Below are positions 16,476-24,998 of a stretch of 64,000 nt of DNA, one piece after another (position 1 is the stretch's first letter; every line of letters begins with the position of its first letter). The notes under the pieces are model-generated. The model was not told where the DNA came from, made no database searches, and was given only the letters and a program-made list of their open reading frames with translations. This stretch comes from Bin5 sp965200685 (GTDB taxonomy: Bacteria; Chloroflexota; Anaerolineae; Caldilineales; Caldilineaceae), in NCBI GenBank assembly GCA_965200685.1, contig OZ241379.1, positions 930,001 to 994,000 on the forward strand. The letters are read 5' to 3'. The position numbers and the translations under genes were made by a program.

Positions 16476-18104
16476 TTAGGGTTCCATACTCTGTTCTGGA
16501 TCCCGATGGTAGACAATCGTGTTGGTGCTCAGAGCCATGAGAGCACCACTGATAGCTGTCTCCAGCACAGCTATCTGCACGCCGGTGACATCCACCAATC
16601 CTGCCGCCTGGGCATTGACAAGGTCAGCAGCGAGGACATCATAGGCGTAGGAGGGCCCAGCCTCTTCTAGGCGGGCGGCAATGACCGTAGGATAGTCGAT
16701 TCCCGCGTTTTTCAGGATCTGCAGGCAGGGCGCACTCAAGGTATCCCGCAGGACTTTGACGCCGACCGCGGCCTCGCCCTCTGTCGGGATATCGTCCAGG
16801 GCCTTACGCACATGGACAAATGCTGCACCACCGCCGGGCACGACACCGGTCTTGTGGGCTTGGGATGCGGCTGTCAGTGCTCTTTCGGACAGAGTTGAGA
16901 GGACCTCCCGCTCCTGTTTTGAGTTAGCCCCCACTTTCAAGACACCCATGCCACCGGTGAGCGCGGCCAGCCGGTTAATCAAGTCAGGACGCTCCTCGTC
17001 ATCCATGCGAAGGGTCTCAAGACGGCTGCGGAGCTGCTGGGTCGTCTCCTGCACCGCAGCCGAGCGGTGCAGGTAGGGCTGCAACTGCAGGGTTTTGCGG
17101 TCCACCTGCACCCGCATTGCACTGCCTAGATCAGCGGTTTTGGCGTTGGCAGCGTATGTGTAGTAGTTGCGGCCCAGGATAGTTGCCCCAGTGAGGGTGG
17201 CCAGATCCTGGAAGGCCATGCGCCGGGGGTCACCGATCTCCTTCAGCTTGACACCGACGATCGACAGCTTTTTCTTCTCAGCTGTCTGGTTATGCACCAT
17301 GACATGAAGTGCCTCTTCCTTGAAATTTGCCGCGATGATCACAAGGGATTTCTTTCCCATCTTCATGGCAGCCTCAATGAGCGCGATGGTCTCATCGGCC
17401 TCCGATAGAGTATCATCAAGGAGGGCGATTGTGGATTCGCCATAAACCGCCCATTTGCGGATTGGGTCGGTATAGAGATGGAAACTGGCGATTTCAGCTT
17501 TGTAGTTTGCGCCTGCATGGTACTCCCGGTCCAGATAGGGAGCCACATACTTTTCAACAGAGACTCTTGCATCCGCTCCAAGTAGATAGCTCAGTTCCCC
17601 AATTGTGGCGGCCAGCTTACGGTCTTTCACCACTGTCAAGGCCACGATGGCAAGTTCTTCCTCGGTCTGAACGGGTGTAGAGATATTCTGCAGGCCCCGC
17701 TTGACCGCTTCGGTCGCGGCGCGTAGGCCGAGTTCAATGTCCCGATAGCCAATGCCAGCGGTGATCATTTTCAGGGCCCGGCCATAGATTTCACGGCTCA
17801 GAACGGCAGTGGCGGCCCCACCATCGCCCACCTGGCCGGCAACTCGCCAGACGATGTGGCGCATGAGCATGGCCCCTACATCCACCCGCGGATCCCCTAG
17901 ACTGAGAATACGGCGCACAGCTGTTGCAGCATCGTCCAGCAGTTCCGGCCCCCTCGAACCGTCCCTGTCGTGGACGACATGCCCACCGATGGGGCCGAGG
18001 GTCGGGGCCAGGATGTCGGCAATGGCATTGATGCCACTGCCCAGATGTTCATGGGTTTCTTGCGGGCCAGCCACTGCGGCCCGATGATATTTCATCCTTT
18101 CCAA
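16476..18104 (-). CDS. Divergent GroEL/Cpn60-like chaperonin paralogue
   Basis: A 542-residue protein alignable to GroEL over its length: ADILAPTLGPIGGHVV at the N-terminal equatorial domain, VKDRKLAATIGEL, an apical KEIGDPRRMAFQDLATLTGATI, and HKTGVVPGGGAAFVHVRKAL near the end. Key differences stand out. The GDGTTT nucleotide loop of GroEL reads GDGGAA here, the ATPase aspartate (Asp398 in E. coli, in VEDAL) is replaced by arginine in SERAL, and the Gly-Met tail is absent. It is therefore probably not a housekeeping chaperonin. TTG 18104 follows GAGGTG; ATG 18095 is an alternative. No groES is adjacent. Confidence 0.85.
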   Translation of the reverse strand: MERMKYHRAAVAGPQETHEHLGSGINAIADILAPTLGPIGGHVVHDRDGSRGPELLDDAATAVRRILSLGDPRVDVGAMLMRHIVWRVAGQVGDGGAATAVLSREIYGRALKMITAGIGYRDIELGLRAATEAVKRGLQNISTPVQTEEELAIVALTVVKDRKLAATIGELSYLLGADARVSVEKYVAPYLDREYHAGANYKAEIASFHLYTDPIRKWAVYGESTIALLDDTLSEADETIALIEAAMKMGKKSLVIIAANFKEEALHVMVHNQTAEKKKLSIVGVKLKEIGDPRRMAFQDLATLTGATILGRNYYTYAANAKTADLGSAMRVQVDRKTLQLQPYLHRSAAVQETTQQLRSRLETLRMDDEERPDLINRLAALTGGMGVLKVGANSKQEREVLSTLSERALTAASQAHKTGVVPGGGAAFVHVRKALDDIPTEGEAAVGVKVLRDTLSAPCLQILKNAGIDYPTVIAARLEEAGPSYAYDVLAADLVNAQAAGLVDVTGVQIAVLETAISGALMALSTNTIVYHRDPEQSMEP

Positions 18105-18165
18105 ATGTACACCTCGTTTGGCTAACTGCAGTGATTCATGGAGAGTAGAACAGCACTGCTACTCG

Positions 18166-19362
18166 TTATGATTCCCTCTCCATTGGTTTTGTCCATAAAT
18201 GCGCGTATTTTAAGCCCGTGCCCGTGTTGAAGAGCACGACCGTCTCGTCCGACTGAATCCAGCCAGATTCCAGTAGATGGATCTGGGCGGCGAGGGTGGC
18301 GGCTCCTTCCGGGGCCGGGAAGATACCAGTGTATTGGCCCATGCACTCTGCGTTCCGTAGCATCTCTTCATCAGTGACGCTGATAGCAGTGCCTCGGCTC
18401 TCCCGCAGTGCCTGTAGAATCAGAAAATCACCGACTGCCGCAGGGACCCGCAAGCCATCGGCCACGGTGTTCGCTCCTTGCCACATTTCGGCAAATTCAT
18501 TGCCTTCATTGAAGGCCCGCACCATGGGCGCACAGCCACTGCTCTGGACGCTGACCATACGCGGCCGTTCGCGGCCGATCAGGCCCATACGCTCCATTTC
18601 GTCAAACGCCTTCCACATCCCCACCAGTCCTGTACCGCCGCCTGTTGGATAGATAATCACATCGGGCAGACGCCAGCCGAGCTGCTCAACGACTTCGTAG
18701 CCCATTGTCTTCTTGCCCTCCAAGCGGTACGGCTCTTTTAAGGTACTGACATCAAACCAGCCGAGCTGCTCAACGTTTTCTCTCACCTTGACCCCGCAAT
18801 CGGTGATCAGGCCATCTACAAGTGTGACCTGTGCGCCCAGGGCCCGGCACTCCACCTGAAAGGAAACAGGTACATCCTGAGGCATATACACATAGGCTGG
18901 CAGCCCAGCTTTGGCTGCATAGGCACTCAGCGCGCCGGCCGCATTGCCCGCACTGGGAATCGCCACTTCATCTGCCCCGAGTTCGTAAGCACGGCTGACG
19001 GCCATCACCAATCCTCGGGCCTTGAAGCTGCCGGTGGGGTTGAGTGACTCATCTTTGATGAACGTATTCGGACAGCGAATCTCGTTGCCGAGGGTCCTAG
19101 CATGGATGAGGGGCGTCCAACCTTCACCGAGTTTGAATTGGGCATCCTGACGTTGAACGGGCAGTACCTCTTCGTAACGCCAGAGGGACGGTTCCCGCTT
19201 CTGTAAAGATGCACGTGTCAAGGTTTGGGCCGCCTTCGCGAGATCATACCGGGCCAGCAAGGGCTTTCCACATGCCGGGCACAGATTCATTAACCGATTG
19301 GCATCGTAGTTTTCACTACACCTGCCGCAGGATAGATGGGTGAGTGTGGATCGAGTAATCAT
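18166..19362 (-). CDS. Threonine synthase-like PLP enzyme
   Basis: A 398-residue fold-type II PLP enzyme. The N terminus carries a four-cysteine zinc ribbon (CGRC then CPACGK), as in many threonine synthases. The PLP lysine lies in NPTGSFKARG; the phosphate loop is IPSAGNAAGALSAYA; YPTGGGTGLVG follows. The role is conversion of O-phosphohomoserine to threonine, or a related beta-replacement or elimination. The frame extends upstream to 19503, but the zinc ribbon begins just after ATG 19362. A following hairpin-rich gap separates it from the chaperonin gene. Confidence 0.85.
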   Translation of the reverse strand: MITRSTLTHLSCGRCSENYDANRLMNLCPACGKPLLARYDLAKAAQTLTRASLQKREPSLWRYEEVLPVQRQDAQFKLGEGWTPLIHARTLGNEIRCPNTFIKDESLNPTGSFKARGLVMAVSRAYELGADEVAIPSAGNAAGALSAYAAKAGLPAYVYMPQDVPVSFQVECRALGAQVTLVDGLITDCGVKVRENVEQLGWFDVSTLKEPYRLEGKKTMGYEVVEQLGWRLPDVIIYPTGGGTGLVGMWKAFDEMERMGLIGRERPRMVSVQSSGCAPMVRAFNEGNEFAEMWQGANTVADGLRVPAAVGDFLILQALRESRGTAISVTDEEMLRNAECMGQYTGIFPAPEGAATLAAQIHLLESGWIQSDETVVLFNTGTGLKYAHLWTKPMERES

Positions 19363-19525
19363 GTGTCTCTGTATGGCCTGCGTATTTCCGAAGTGTTCAT
19401 CATATACAAGGCCGAATGTTTGCTCACGAGTTCCCAATACGGCCCGTACCACCAAAGCCGGAGATTCCAAAGATATGTTAGCACAGATATAGCCGAGTGT
19501 CAATCGGGCTATGTGTATTGAAAAT

Positions 19526-19554
19526 TTGACATTGTCTGGATATACTCATAAGAT
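19526..19554 (+). promoter_or_regulatory. Predicted sigma-70-type promoter for ABC exporter operon
   Basis: TTGACA at 19526-19531 is a perfect -35 box, followed after 17 bases by TAAGAT at 19549-19554. The expected transcript start is near 19561, only a few bases before the first ATG of the ATPase gene, so the message may have a very short leader or may use a later start (19604 or 19613). Confidence 0.55.
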
Positions 19555-19564
19555 CAAGTGTTGA

Positions 19565-20608
19565 ATGCCAGACGATGCCACTACCCCGACAATACGCATA
19601 CCCATGCAAACAATGGTTCAAATCCAAAACCTTCGCAAGACCTACAAGCGTGCTGATGGAAGCATAATAGAGGCTGTGAAAGGCGTTGACTTAGAAATCT
19701 ACCAAGGGGAGATCTTTACTCTGTTAGGTCCAAATGGCGCGGGCAAAACAACGACCATCTCCATGATCAGCGGGTTGGTGACGCCCACGGAAGGAGATGC
19801 CCTGATCGGTGGGTTTTCGATCAGCAAACAACCGCTGGAAGCCAAGCGGCTGCTTGGCTTTGTTCCCCAAGAGATCGCCCTATACCCTGAACTCAGTGCC
19901 CGGCTAAATCTGATCTTCTTCGGCAAAATGTACGGCCTAGGCGGCAAGGCGTTGAATCAACGTGTGGATGAAGTGCTTGCCTTCATTGACCTGGCCGACC
20001 GCCAAAACGAGCGTGTTGATACATTTTCCGGTGGCATGAAGCGCCGGGTCAATATCGCCATCGGCTTGCTACACAGACCCCAACTCATCTATATGGACGA
20101 GCCGACAGTCGGCATTGACCCCCAGAACCGGCGCCGTATCCTCGACACAATTAAGCAACTGCGCGACGAATATGGCATGACTGTGCTGTACACGACCCAT
20201 CTAATGGAAGAGGCCCAGGAGTTGAGTGACCGAGTTGGTGTTATCGACCATGGCACGCTCATCGCCCTAGGCACGCAAAACGAGTTGACGCAGCAGGTGG
20301 GCGAGGAAGACAGGCTTGAATTTACCATCGGTGACCAAGCGGCTCCCGATGAGTTGATCGAGCGCATACAAAATGAGGTGGAAGCCGTTACACGCCTTCT
20401 CTACAATCCACCAGAACAACTCAGCGCAGAGAGCAGCGAATCCACAGCGGGGCAACTGATTGCTTTTGCAAAACAGGGCCGCACAACGCTCCCCCATATT
20501 ATTCAGATCCTCAATGCCGCCGGCCTTGAAATTCAATCTCTGGATGTACGCAAGCCGGACCTTGAAGCAGTCTTTCTGGCATTGACCGGACGCGCCTTGA
20601 GAGATTGA
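19565..20608 (+). CDS. ABC exporter ATP-binding protein (ABC-2 type)
   Basis: A 347-residue ATPase: Walker A GPNGAGKTT, Q loop LGFVPQEIALYPELS, signature FSGGMKRR, Walker B LIYMDEPTVGIDP and the switch histidine in YTTHLMEEAQ. A C-terminal extension of about 110 residues with no known motif follows, as in drug- or polysaccharide-type ABC-2 exporters. Two permease genes follow on the same strand. The start is uncertain: none of the ATGs at 19565, 19604 or 19613 has a good ribosome-binding site. Confidence 0.9.
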   Translation: MPDDATTPTIRIPMQTMVQIQNLRKTYKRADGSIIEAVKGVDLEIYQGEIFTLLGPNGAGKTTTISMISGLVTPTEGDALIGGFSISKQPLEAKRLLGFVPQEIALYPELSARLNLIFFGKMYGLGGKALNQRVDEVLAFIDLADRQNERVDTFSGGMKRRVNIAIGLLHRPQLIYMDEPTVGIDPQNRRRILDTIKQLRDEYGMTVLYTTHLMEEAQELSDRVGVIDHGTLIALGTQNELTQQVGEEDRLEFTIGDQAAPDELIERIQNEVEAVTRLLYNPPEQLSAESSESTAGQLIAFAKQGRTTLPHIIQILNAAGLEIQSLDVRKPDLEAVFLALTGRALRD

Positions 20609-20649
20609 GGCATCTCCTGATCAGATCCCGTAATACGACATCTATAGCA

Positions 20650-22170
20650 ATGAATAAAATACTCGCCATTGCCTGGAAAGAACTCTATACCACCTTCCGG
20701 GATCGAAGCCTCATTCTAATCATGTTTGTCACACCCCTAGTCCTGTCCACCATTATCGGGCTGGCATTTGGCAGTGGCGGCGACTCAGACACGCCCGACT
20801 TTGCCAACATCCCACTGGCTGTAGTCAATCTGGACGAAGGGTTCAATCTGCTGGATGAGATCAATCTGCCTGATACACTCATGAACCCGGAGACATTCCC
20901 TTTTGATCTCAATGATGTGGGAATTAACCTTGAGGATATGGAAATTAACCTGGGTGACCAATTGGCCAGTATCCTTCTATCGGAGCCGATAGAGGATGGG
21001 ACTGAGGGCACAGGATTTGATATAGCAGAGCTTACATGCAGCCTGCTGGACACGGAGGCAGAGAGTGTTTCCTTTGAGGGCACGTTGGACGATTTGCTGG
21101 ATGCCCGGCTGGTTGATGACCCTGCTGTAGCCCGCACGGGAGTTGAGGAAGGCGAATACGCGGTTGCTGTGATCATCCCTCCGGGGTTCAGCCAACAGTT
21201 AGTCCCCCGTTTCCAGTTTGAGGCAGGCACTCTTAGCAGTACATCCTATGGTATGGAAGGGAGCGTTGAAGTATATGGCAACAGTGGCAGGGCAATCTCA
21301 GCCCGCATTGTACATAGTATTGTTGAAGGAATTGTCAACCAATATGTGCGTCTGCATGTCGCCCTAAGTACTACCCTGGAAACGACAGTCAATACCCTGC
21401 TCGACAATACTAGCAATCTCGATCTGAGTGCTATCAACACGGCCCCCTTACCTCTGCAGAATCTGGGTTGGGAGACGCTTGAACCTGTTGGCTGTCTTCT
21501 CTTGCCCGGGGCCAGCAACATCACGGTCGACCAACAGCCGCTGGACGCGCTGCAAGAAGGGAATCGCTTTGCGCGTATTATCGTTGCCATCGGTTCATCA
21601 CAAGCGGTATTCTTTGCCCTCTTCACCGGCGTCTTTGGCATTTTGTCTATCTATGAGGAACGTCGCCAGTGGACGCTGCAACGGCTGCTGGTTTCACCCA
21701 CGCCACGTATCTATATATTGGCAGGGAGGCTGCTGGGCAATCTCGTTATTGTCTTCGTCCAACTCTTGCTCCTCTTGGCCGCGCTGACCCTCGTAGCCTC
21801 CGTGGTCATCGGCGAGCCGACCTTTGTGTGGGGGCCGAATCTACCCGGTCTCTTTCTAATAACAACGGCTTTGGCTCTCTGTACCTCCGGTTTGGGCGTG
21901 TTTGTTGTGGGGTTGGCCCGGTCACAGGAACAGGTGCAGATATTTGCCCCCATGATCAATATAACGCTGGCCGTATTGGGCGGTTCCTTCGGATTCAATC
22001 TGCCCGAGCAAGCCTCGCAGTTCTCCCTCATCTACTGGGGCGTGAACGCCTTTACGAAACTGGCCAGCCTCCAAACAGATATTGGCATCAACCTGCTTGT
22101 CCTCTTTGGGCAAGGGATCGTGCTATTCCTAGTAGGGATATGGCTTTTTAAGCGCAGAATGGCATTGTAA
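20650..22170 (+). CDS. ABC-2 type permease subunit
   Basis: A 506-residue membrane protein with one N-terminal helix (LILIMFVTPLVLSTIIGLAFG), an extracytoplasmic loop of about 300 residues rich in Asp, Glu and Leu, and a C-terminal bundle of about five helices that includes the YEERRQWTLQRLLVSP coupling segment, the ABC-2 signature loop. This layout is that of YhgE/Pip- or DrrB-like exporters. ATG 20650 is preferred to TTG 20605, which overlaps the ATPase stop. Confidence 0.87.
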   Translation: MNKILAIAWKELYTTFRDRSLILIMFVTPLVLSTIIGLAFGSGGDSDTPDFANIPLAVVNLDEGFNLLDEINLPDTLMNPETFPFDLNDVGINLEDMEINLGDQLASILLSEPIEDGTEGTGFDIAELTCSLLDTEAESVSFEGTLDDLLDARLVDDPAVARTGVEEGEYAVAVIIPPGFSQQLVPRFQFEAGTLSSTSYGMEGSVEVYGNSGRAISARIVHSIVEGIVNQYVRLHVALSTTLETTVNTLLDNTSNLDLSAINTAPLPLQNLGWETLEPVGCLLLPGASNITVDQQPLDALQEGNRFARIIVAIGSSQAVFFALFTGVFGILSIYEERRQWTLQRLLVSPTPRIYILAGRLLGNLVIVFVQLLLLLAALTLVASVVIGEPTFVWGPNLPGLFLITTALALCTSGLGVFVVGLARSQEQVQIFAPMINITLAVLGGSFGFNLPEQASQFSLIYWGVNAFTKLASLQTDIGINLLVLFGQGIVLFLVGIWLFKRRMAL

Positions 22171-22211
22171 CTGCAGTGGTTCGGTGAGCAATTACTCTTG
22201 GTATTATCACT

Positions 22212-23474
22212 ATGCGAGCAATCTTGACCATCGTTCTAAACGACTTACGCATCTTCTTCTCCCACCGAGGGAATCTGATTGGGTTACTCGTGATGCCCAT
22301 TCTATTTACGCTGGTGCTGGGCTGGAGTCTCGGCGGGGGTGGCGGTGGGCCATCCCGCCTACGCGTCGATCTGATGGATCTGGACAATACCGATTTGTCA
22401 GCACGTCTGATCGACGAACTCCATGCTACCAACGATGCGCTAGTGCTCTGTCCTCTGGACAACGACAGCGACGATTACTGTAGGTTAGAAGACGAGCCAT
22501 TCGATCTAGCACGTGCAATTGAACGCGCGCGCCAGGGGAGAACCAGTGCGCTCATCGTAGTGCCCGCGGGCTATGCAGCAGCCCTGCAGACATTTCAAAG
22601 AGCGACTATTGATTACTACTCCATATCCGACCCAACGATTCCCAGCCCTGTCTTACAAACCCTGAACGCGGTGTTACAACGTGTCAACAGCGCGTCCATG
22701 ACCACAGGTGTGGCCGGCGCGCTTTTGGACAATTTCATGGACGCGACCGGGTTCAACATCGGCAGTGAAGCATCGCGCAACGCCTTCATCAATACCCTCT
22801 ATCTAGGCGCGGAACAGAAATTGCGAGAACACCCGCTCTCTGTCCGCTATGTAACAACAGATGAAAACGCCAATGCCGGCTTTGAAAATGGGTTCAACCA
22901 ATCGGTGCCAGGGATGGGATCTATGTATACCATGTTCACGGTGCTAGGCGGTATGGCCATTCTGTTGCGCGAGCGCCGGCAATGGACACTCCAGCGTCTG
23001 CTCATTCTTCCACTCTCCCGCTCGCAGATCCTCGGCAGCAAGATCTGCACCTACTTTGTTCTCGGTATGATTCAGTATCTCATCGTCTTTGCCGTGGGCG
23101 CGGCCTTTGGGGTGAATTTCGGTAGCAATCCGCTGGCCCTACTGGCCGTCATGGGCGCGTTTGTTCTCTGTATCACCGCCCTCGCCTTTGCCTTGGCCCC
23201 GAGGATCACTACTGAGCTACAGGCCTCTAGGGTGACTCTCCTGTTGTCATTGTCACTGCCACCTCTAGGCGGTGCTTGGTGGCCATTGGAAATTGTGCCC
23301 GAATTCATGCAGGCAATCGGACGTCTATCGCCTGTGGCCTGGGCCATGGATGGCTTTTATGATTTAATCTACTTCAACGGTGGTTTTGGCGACATTATGC
23401 CGGAGCTGGGCGTTTTATTTGGGGCGGCAGCGGTGTTGTTTATGGTGGGGGTCCGCAGCTTCAGGTATGAATGA
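22212..23474 (+). CDS. ABC-2 type permease subunit (second)
   Basis: A 420-residue permease with the same plan as the previous gene: N-terminal helix MPILFTLVLGWSL, a large outside loop, and C-terminal helices after LLRERRQWTLQRLLILPLSRSQILG. The two permeases probably form a heterodimer with the ATPase encoded upstream. Translation starts 41 bases after the first permease. The end LGVLFGAAAVLFMVGVRSFRYE is a typical last helix and basic tail. The substrate is unknown; ABC-2 exporters move drugs, lipids or glycans. Confidence 0.87.
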   Translation: MRAILTIVLNDLRIFFSHRGNLIGLLVMPILFTLVLGWSLGGGGGGPSRLRVDLMDLDNTDLSARLIDELHATNDALVLCPLDNDSDDYCRLEDEPFDLARAIERARQGRTSALIVVPAGYAAALQTFQRATIDYYSISDPTIPSPVLQTLNAVLQRVNSASMTTGVAGALLDNFMDATGFNIGSEASRNAFINTLYLGAEQKLREHPLSVRYVTTDENANAGFENGFNQSVPGMGSMYTMFTVLGGMAILLRERRQWTLQRLLILPLSRSQILGSKICTYFVLGMIQYLIVFAVGAAFGVNFGSNPLALLAVMGAFVLCITALAFALAPRITTELQASRVTLLLSLSLPPLGGAWWPLEIVPEFMQAIGRLSPVAWAMDGFYDLIYFNGGFGDIMPELGVLFGAAAVLFMVGVRSFRYE

Positions 23475-23557
23475 TCAGCGAGGATACCGCTCTCCACTGA
23501 AAAGCAGGCGTAGGCTCTCCGAAGTCTTGACAGTACGCCCAATATATTGGGTAGTGA

Positions 23558-23860
23558 ACTCCTAGCAGCGTCACTCGAGACCGGTCAGATAAATTCTATG
23601 CGTATGAAGAAGCTGGTGTGCGGTAGACCCTCGATCCGGCAAGAGACGGGTCGATTTTTGGATCCTGGACGCCAGAGGACGCTACTGTCCCGTTCCCTTT
23701 GATGCCGAAGACATCTTCCGTTCAGCAGTCTTGCCCGGCTTTTGGCTGCGGAAGAGTTGGCTGCTCAAACAAGAGACAGATGCTTTCACAGCTTTTACTG
23801 AAATCATCGGTCAGCAGGTGCTAGATGATCTACGGGCCAAGCAGAAGCACATCCATCAAT
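23558..23860 (+). pseudogene. Uma2-family (PD-(D/E)XK-like) protein remnant
   Basis: Translation in two frames gives the C-terminal third of an Uma2 protein. TPSSVTRDRSDKFYAYEEAG lies in one frame. After a small deletion and frame change near 23625 come GKRRVDFWILDARGRY and the diagnostic PVPFDAEDIFRSAVLPGFWL. There is no start codon and no N-terminal half. The remnant runs into the convergent aquaporin gene. Uma2 genes are numerous in Chloroflexota and cyanobacteria, so a dead copy is not surprising. Confidence 0.75.
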
Positions 23861-23862
23861 CC

Positions 23863-24534
23863 TTAACCTTCTGCTTCAGGCTCCGAGCGGCGCACAAATT
23901 CGTAGGCGAACGCGCCAATCGCTCCGCCGATGAGCGGTCCCACCCAGTAGATCCAGTGGGCTGTCCATTCGCCGGAAATCAGCACCGGGCCGAAGGAGCG
24001 AGCCGGGTTCATGGATGCACCGCTAATGGGGCCGGCCCACAATCCACATAGCGCGACAGTCCCACCGATTGCCAGGCCTGCCGGCAGGCCCAGGGCACGG
24101 CCATCTGTGGCAACGGACGCAATGACGAACAGCAACGTAGCGGTGAGCAGCACCTCCAGCAGCAAAGATTGCAGGACTGGGCCAGAAGGCAGATTGACCC
24201 CTAGGGCCGCTTCATTGCCGAACAGCGCGCGCAACACAGCCGCCGCGAGGACCGCCGCGATTAGCTGCCCGACGAGATAAAACGGTACCTCCCGCCAAGG
24301 AAAGTGTCCGCTCAAAGCCAAGCCTACGGTCACCGCCGGATTGAGATGGGCCATGGACAGATGACCAGTGGCAGCCACCATGACCATGATCGCCAGCCCC
24401 GGCGTAAATGCTTTGCCCAAATGACCGAACGCGCCGCTCAGTTCGCTGACGACCACAGCACCGCAAGCAGCCAATACGAAGAAGAAGACGCCGATACATT
24501 CAGCACCGGTCCGTCGCAACAGAAAAGTGTCCAT
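23863..24534 (-). CDS. MIP-family channel (aquaporin/glycerol facilitator)
   Basis: A 223-residue six-helix channel with both Asn-Pro-Ala boxes: HLNPAVTVG near residue 65 and SMNPARSFGP near residue 180. The first helix carries the conserved AECIGVFFF glutamate. The selectivity-filter arginine follows the second NPA, and the residue set resembles aquaporin Z/N-type water channels more than GlpF. It is transcribed alone, divergently from the sugar transporter operon. Confidence 0.93.
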   Translation of the reverse strand: MDTFLLRRTGAECIGVFFFVLAACGAVVVSELSGAFGHLGKAFTPGLAIMVMVAATGHLSMAHLNPAVTVGLALSGHFPWREVPFYLVGQLIAAVLAAAVLRALFGNEAALGVNLPSGPVLQSLLLEVLLTATLLFVIASVATDGRALGLPAGLAIGGTVALCGLWAGPISGASMNPARSFGPVLISGEWTAHWIYWVGPLIGGAIGAFAYEFVRRSEPEAEG

Positions 24535-24624
24535 AAGAATTCTCCATGTGTCTCAGGTAAGACGAGCACCGCATCTGCCATCAATAGGAATTGGTTCTGC
24601 TTTCAACCAGTTTGCTCAATTGCT

Positions 24625-24653
24625 ATTCTGCCCGATTGTTCGCGAGTTGTCAA
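24625..24653 (-). promoter_or_regulatory. Predicted promoter for aquaporin gene
   Basis: On the minus strand TTGACA (24648-24653) is a perfect -35 box; after 17 bases comes CAGAAT (24625-24630), a fair -10 box. It lies about 90 bases before the aquaporin ATG. Confidence 0.45.
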
Positions 24654-24723
24654 CCTTTTTTCCTGTCGCTGCTCGCCCCATTGCCACGAATCACTGGTAT
24701 GTGGATCGCGCGCAGGCCCAACC

Positions 24724-24737
24724 TGACGAATTCGTCA
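24724..24737. promoter_or_regulatory. Perfect 14-bp palindrome, candidate operator
   Basis: TGACGAATTCGTCA is its own reverse complement. It overlaps the -35 position of a possible plus-strand promoter (-10 TATCAT at 24746-24751) in front of the sugar ABC operon, which is where a repressor such as a LacI- or GntR-type protein would bind. No regulator gene is adjacent. Confidence 0.45.
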
Positions 24738-24922
24738 AGATAATGTATCATTGTTCTATGTGGCCCTGTCATGCTGAAGCATGAGTACCTCCAAGCCGCA
24801 TCAGAATGATTGGAGCAACAGAGAAAGAACCAAATACTGTTCCTGAAAACCTTTCGGCCTGATGTGATGTGGGACCGTGCAAATGCCATCAGATGTGGAC
24901 CACCATCCCCATACCAACTTGT

Positions 24923-24972
24923 TTCTTGCGCCGGTTTGCCGAATGACAACTGCAATGGACTGCGTAAGATTC
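24923..24972 (+). repeat. 50-bp intergenic hairpin element, copy 1
   Basis: The sequence runs from TTCTTGCGCCGGTTTGCC through AACTGCAATGG to GCGTAAGATTC. It matches the reverse complement of 27380-27431 over almost its whole length with about nine differences. It lies immediately upstream of the ribosome-binding site of the sugar-binding-protein gene. Confidence 0.7.
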
Positions 24973-24998
24973 AAACATATCCAAGGAGGATTGATTGT

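Larger units (their letters stand above)
24535..24998. other. Divergent regulatory region, aquaporin / sugar ABC operon
   Basis: A 464-base gap without a convincing gene. It contains a minus-strand promoter for the aquaporin gene, a 14-bp perfect palindrome, a possible plus-strand -10 box TATCAT at 24746-24751, and a 50-base hairpin element just before the sugar-binding-protein start. An open frame covers part of it in phase with the downstream gene, but AAGGAGGA at 24983-24990 marks the real start. Confidence 0.5.
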
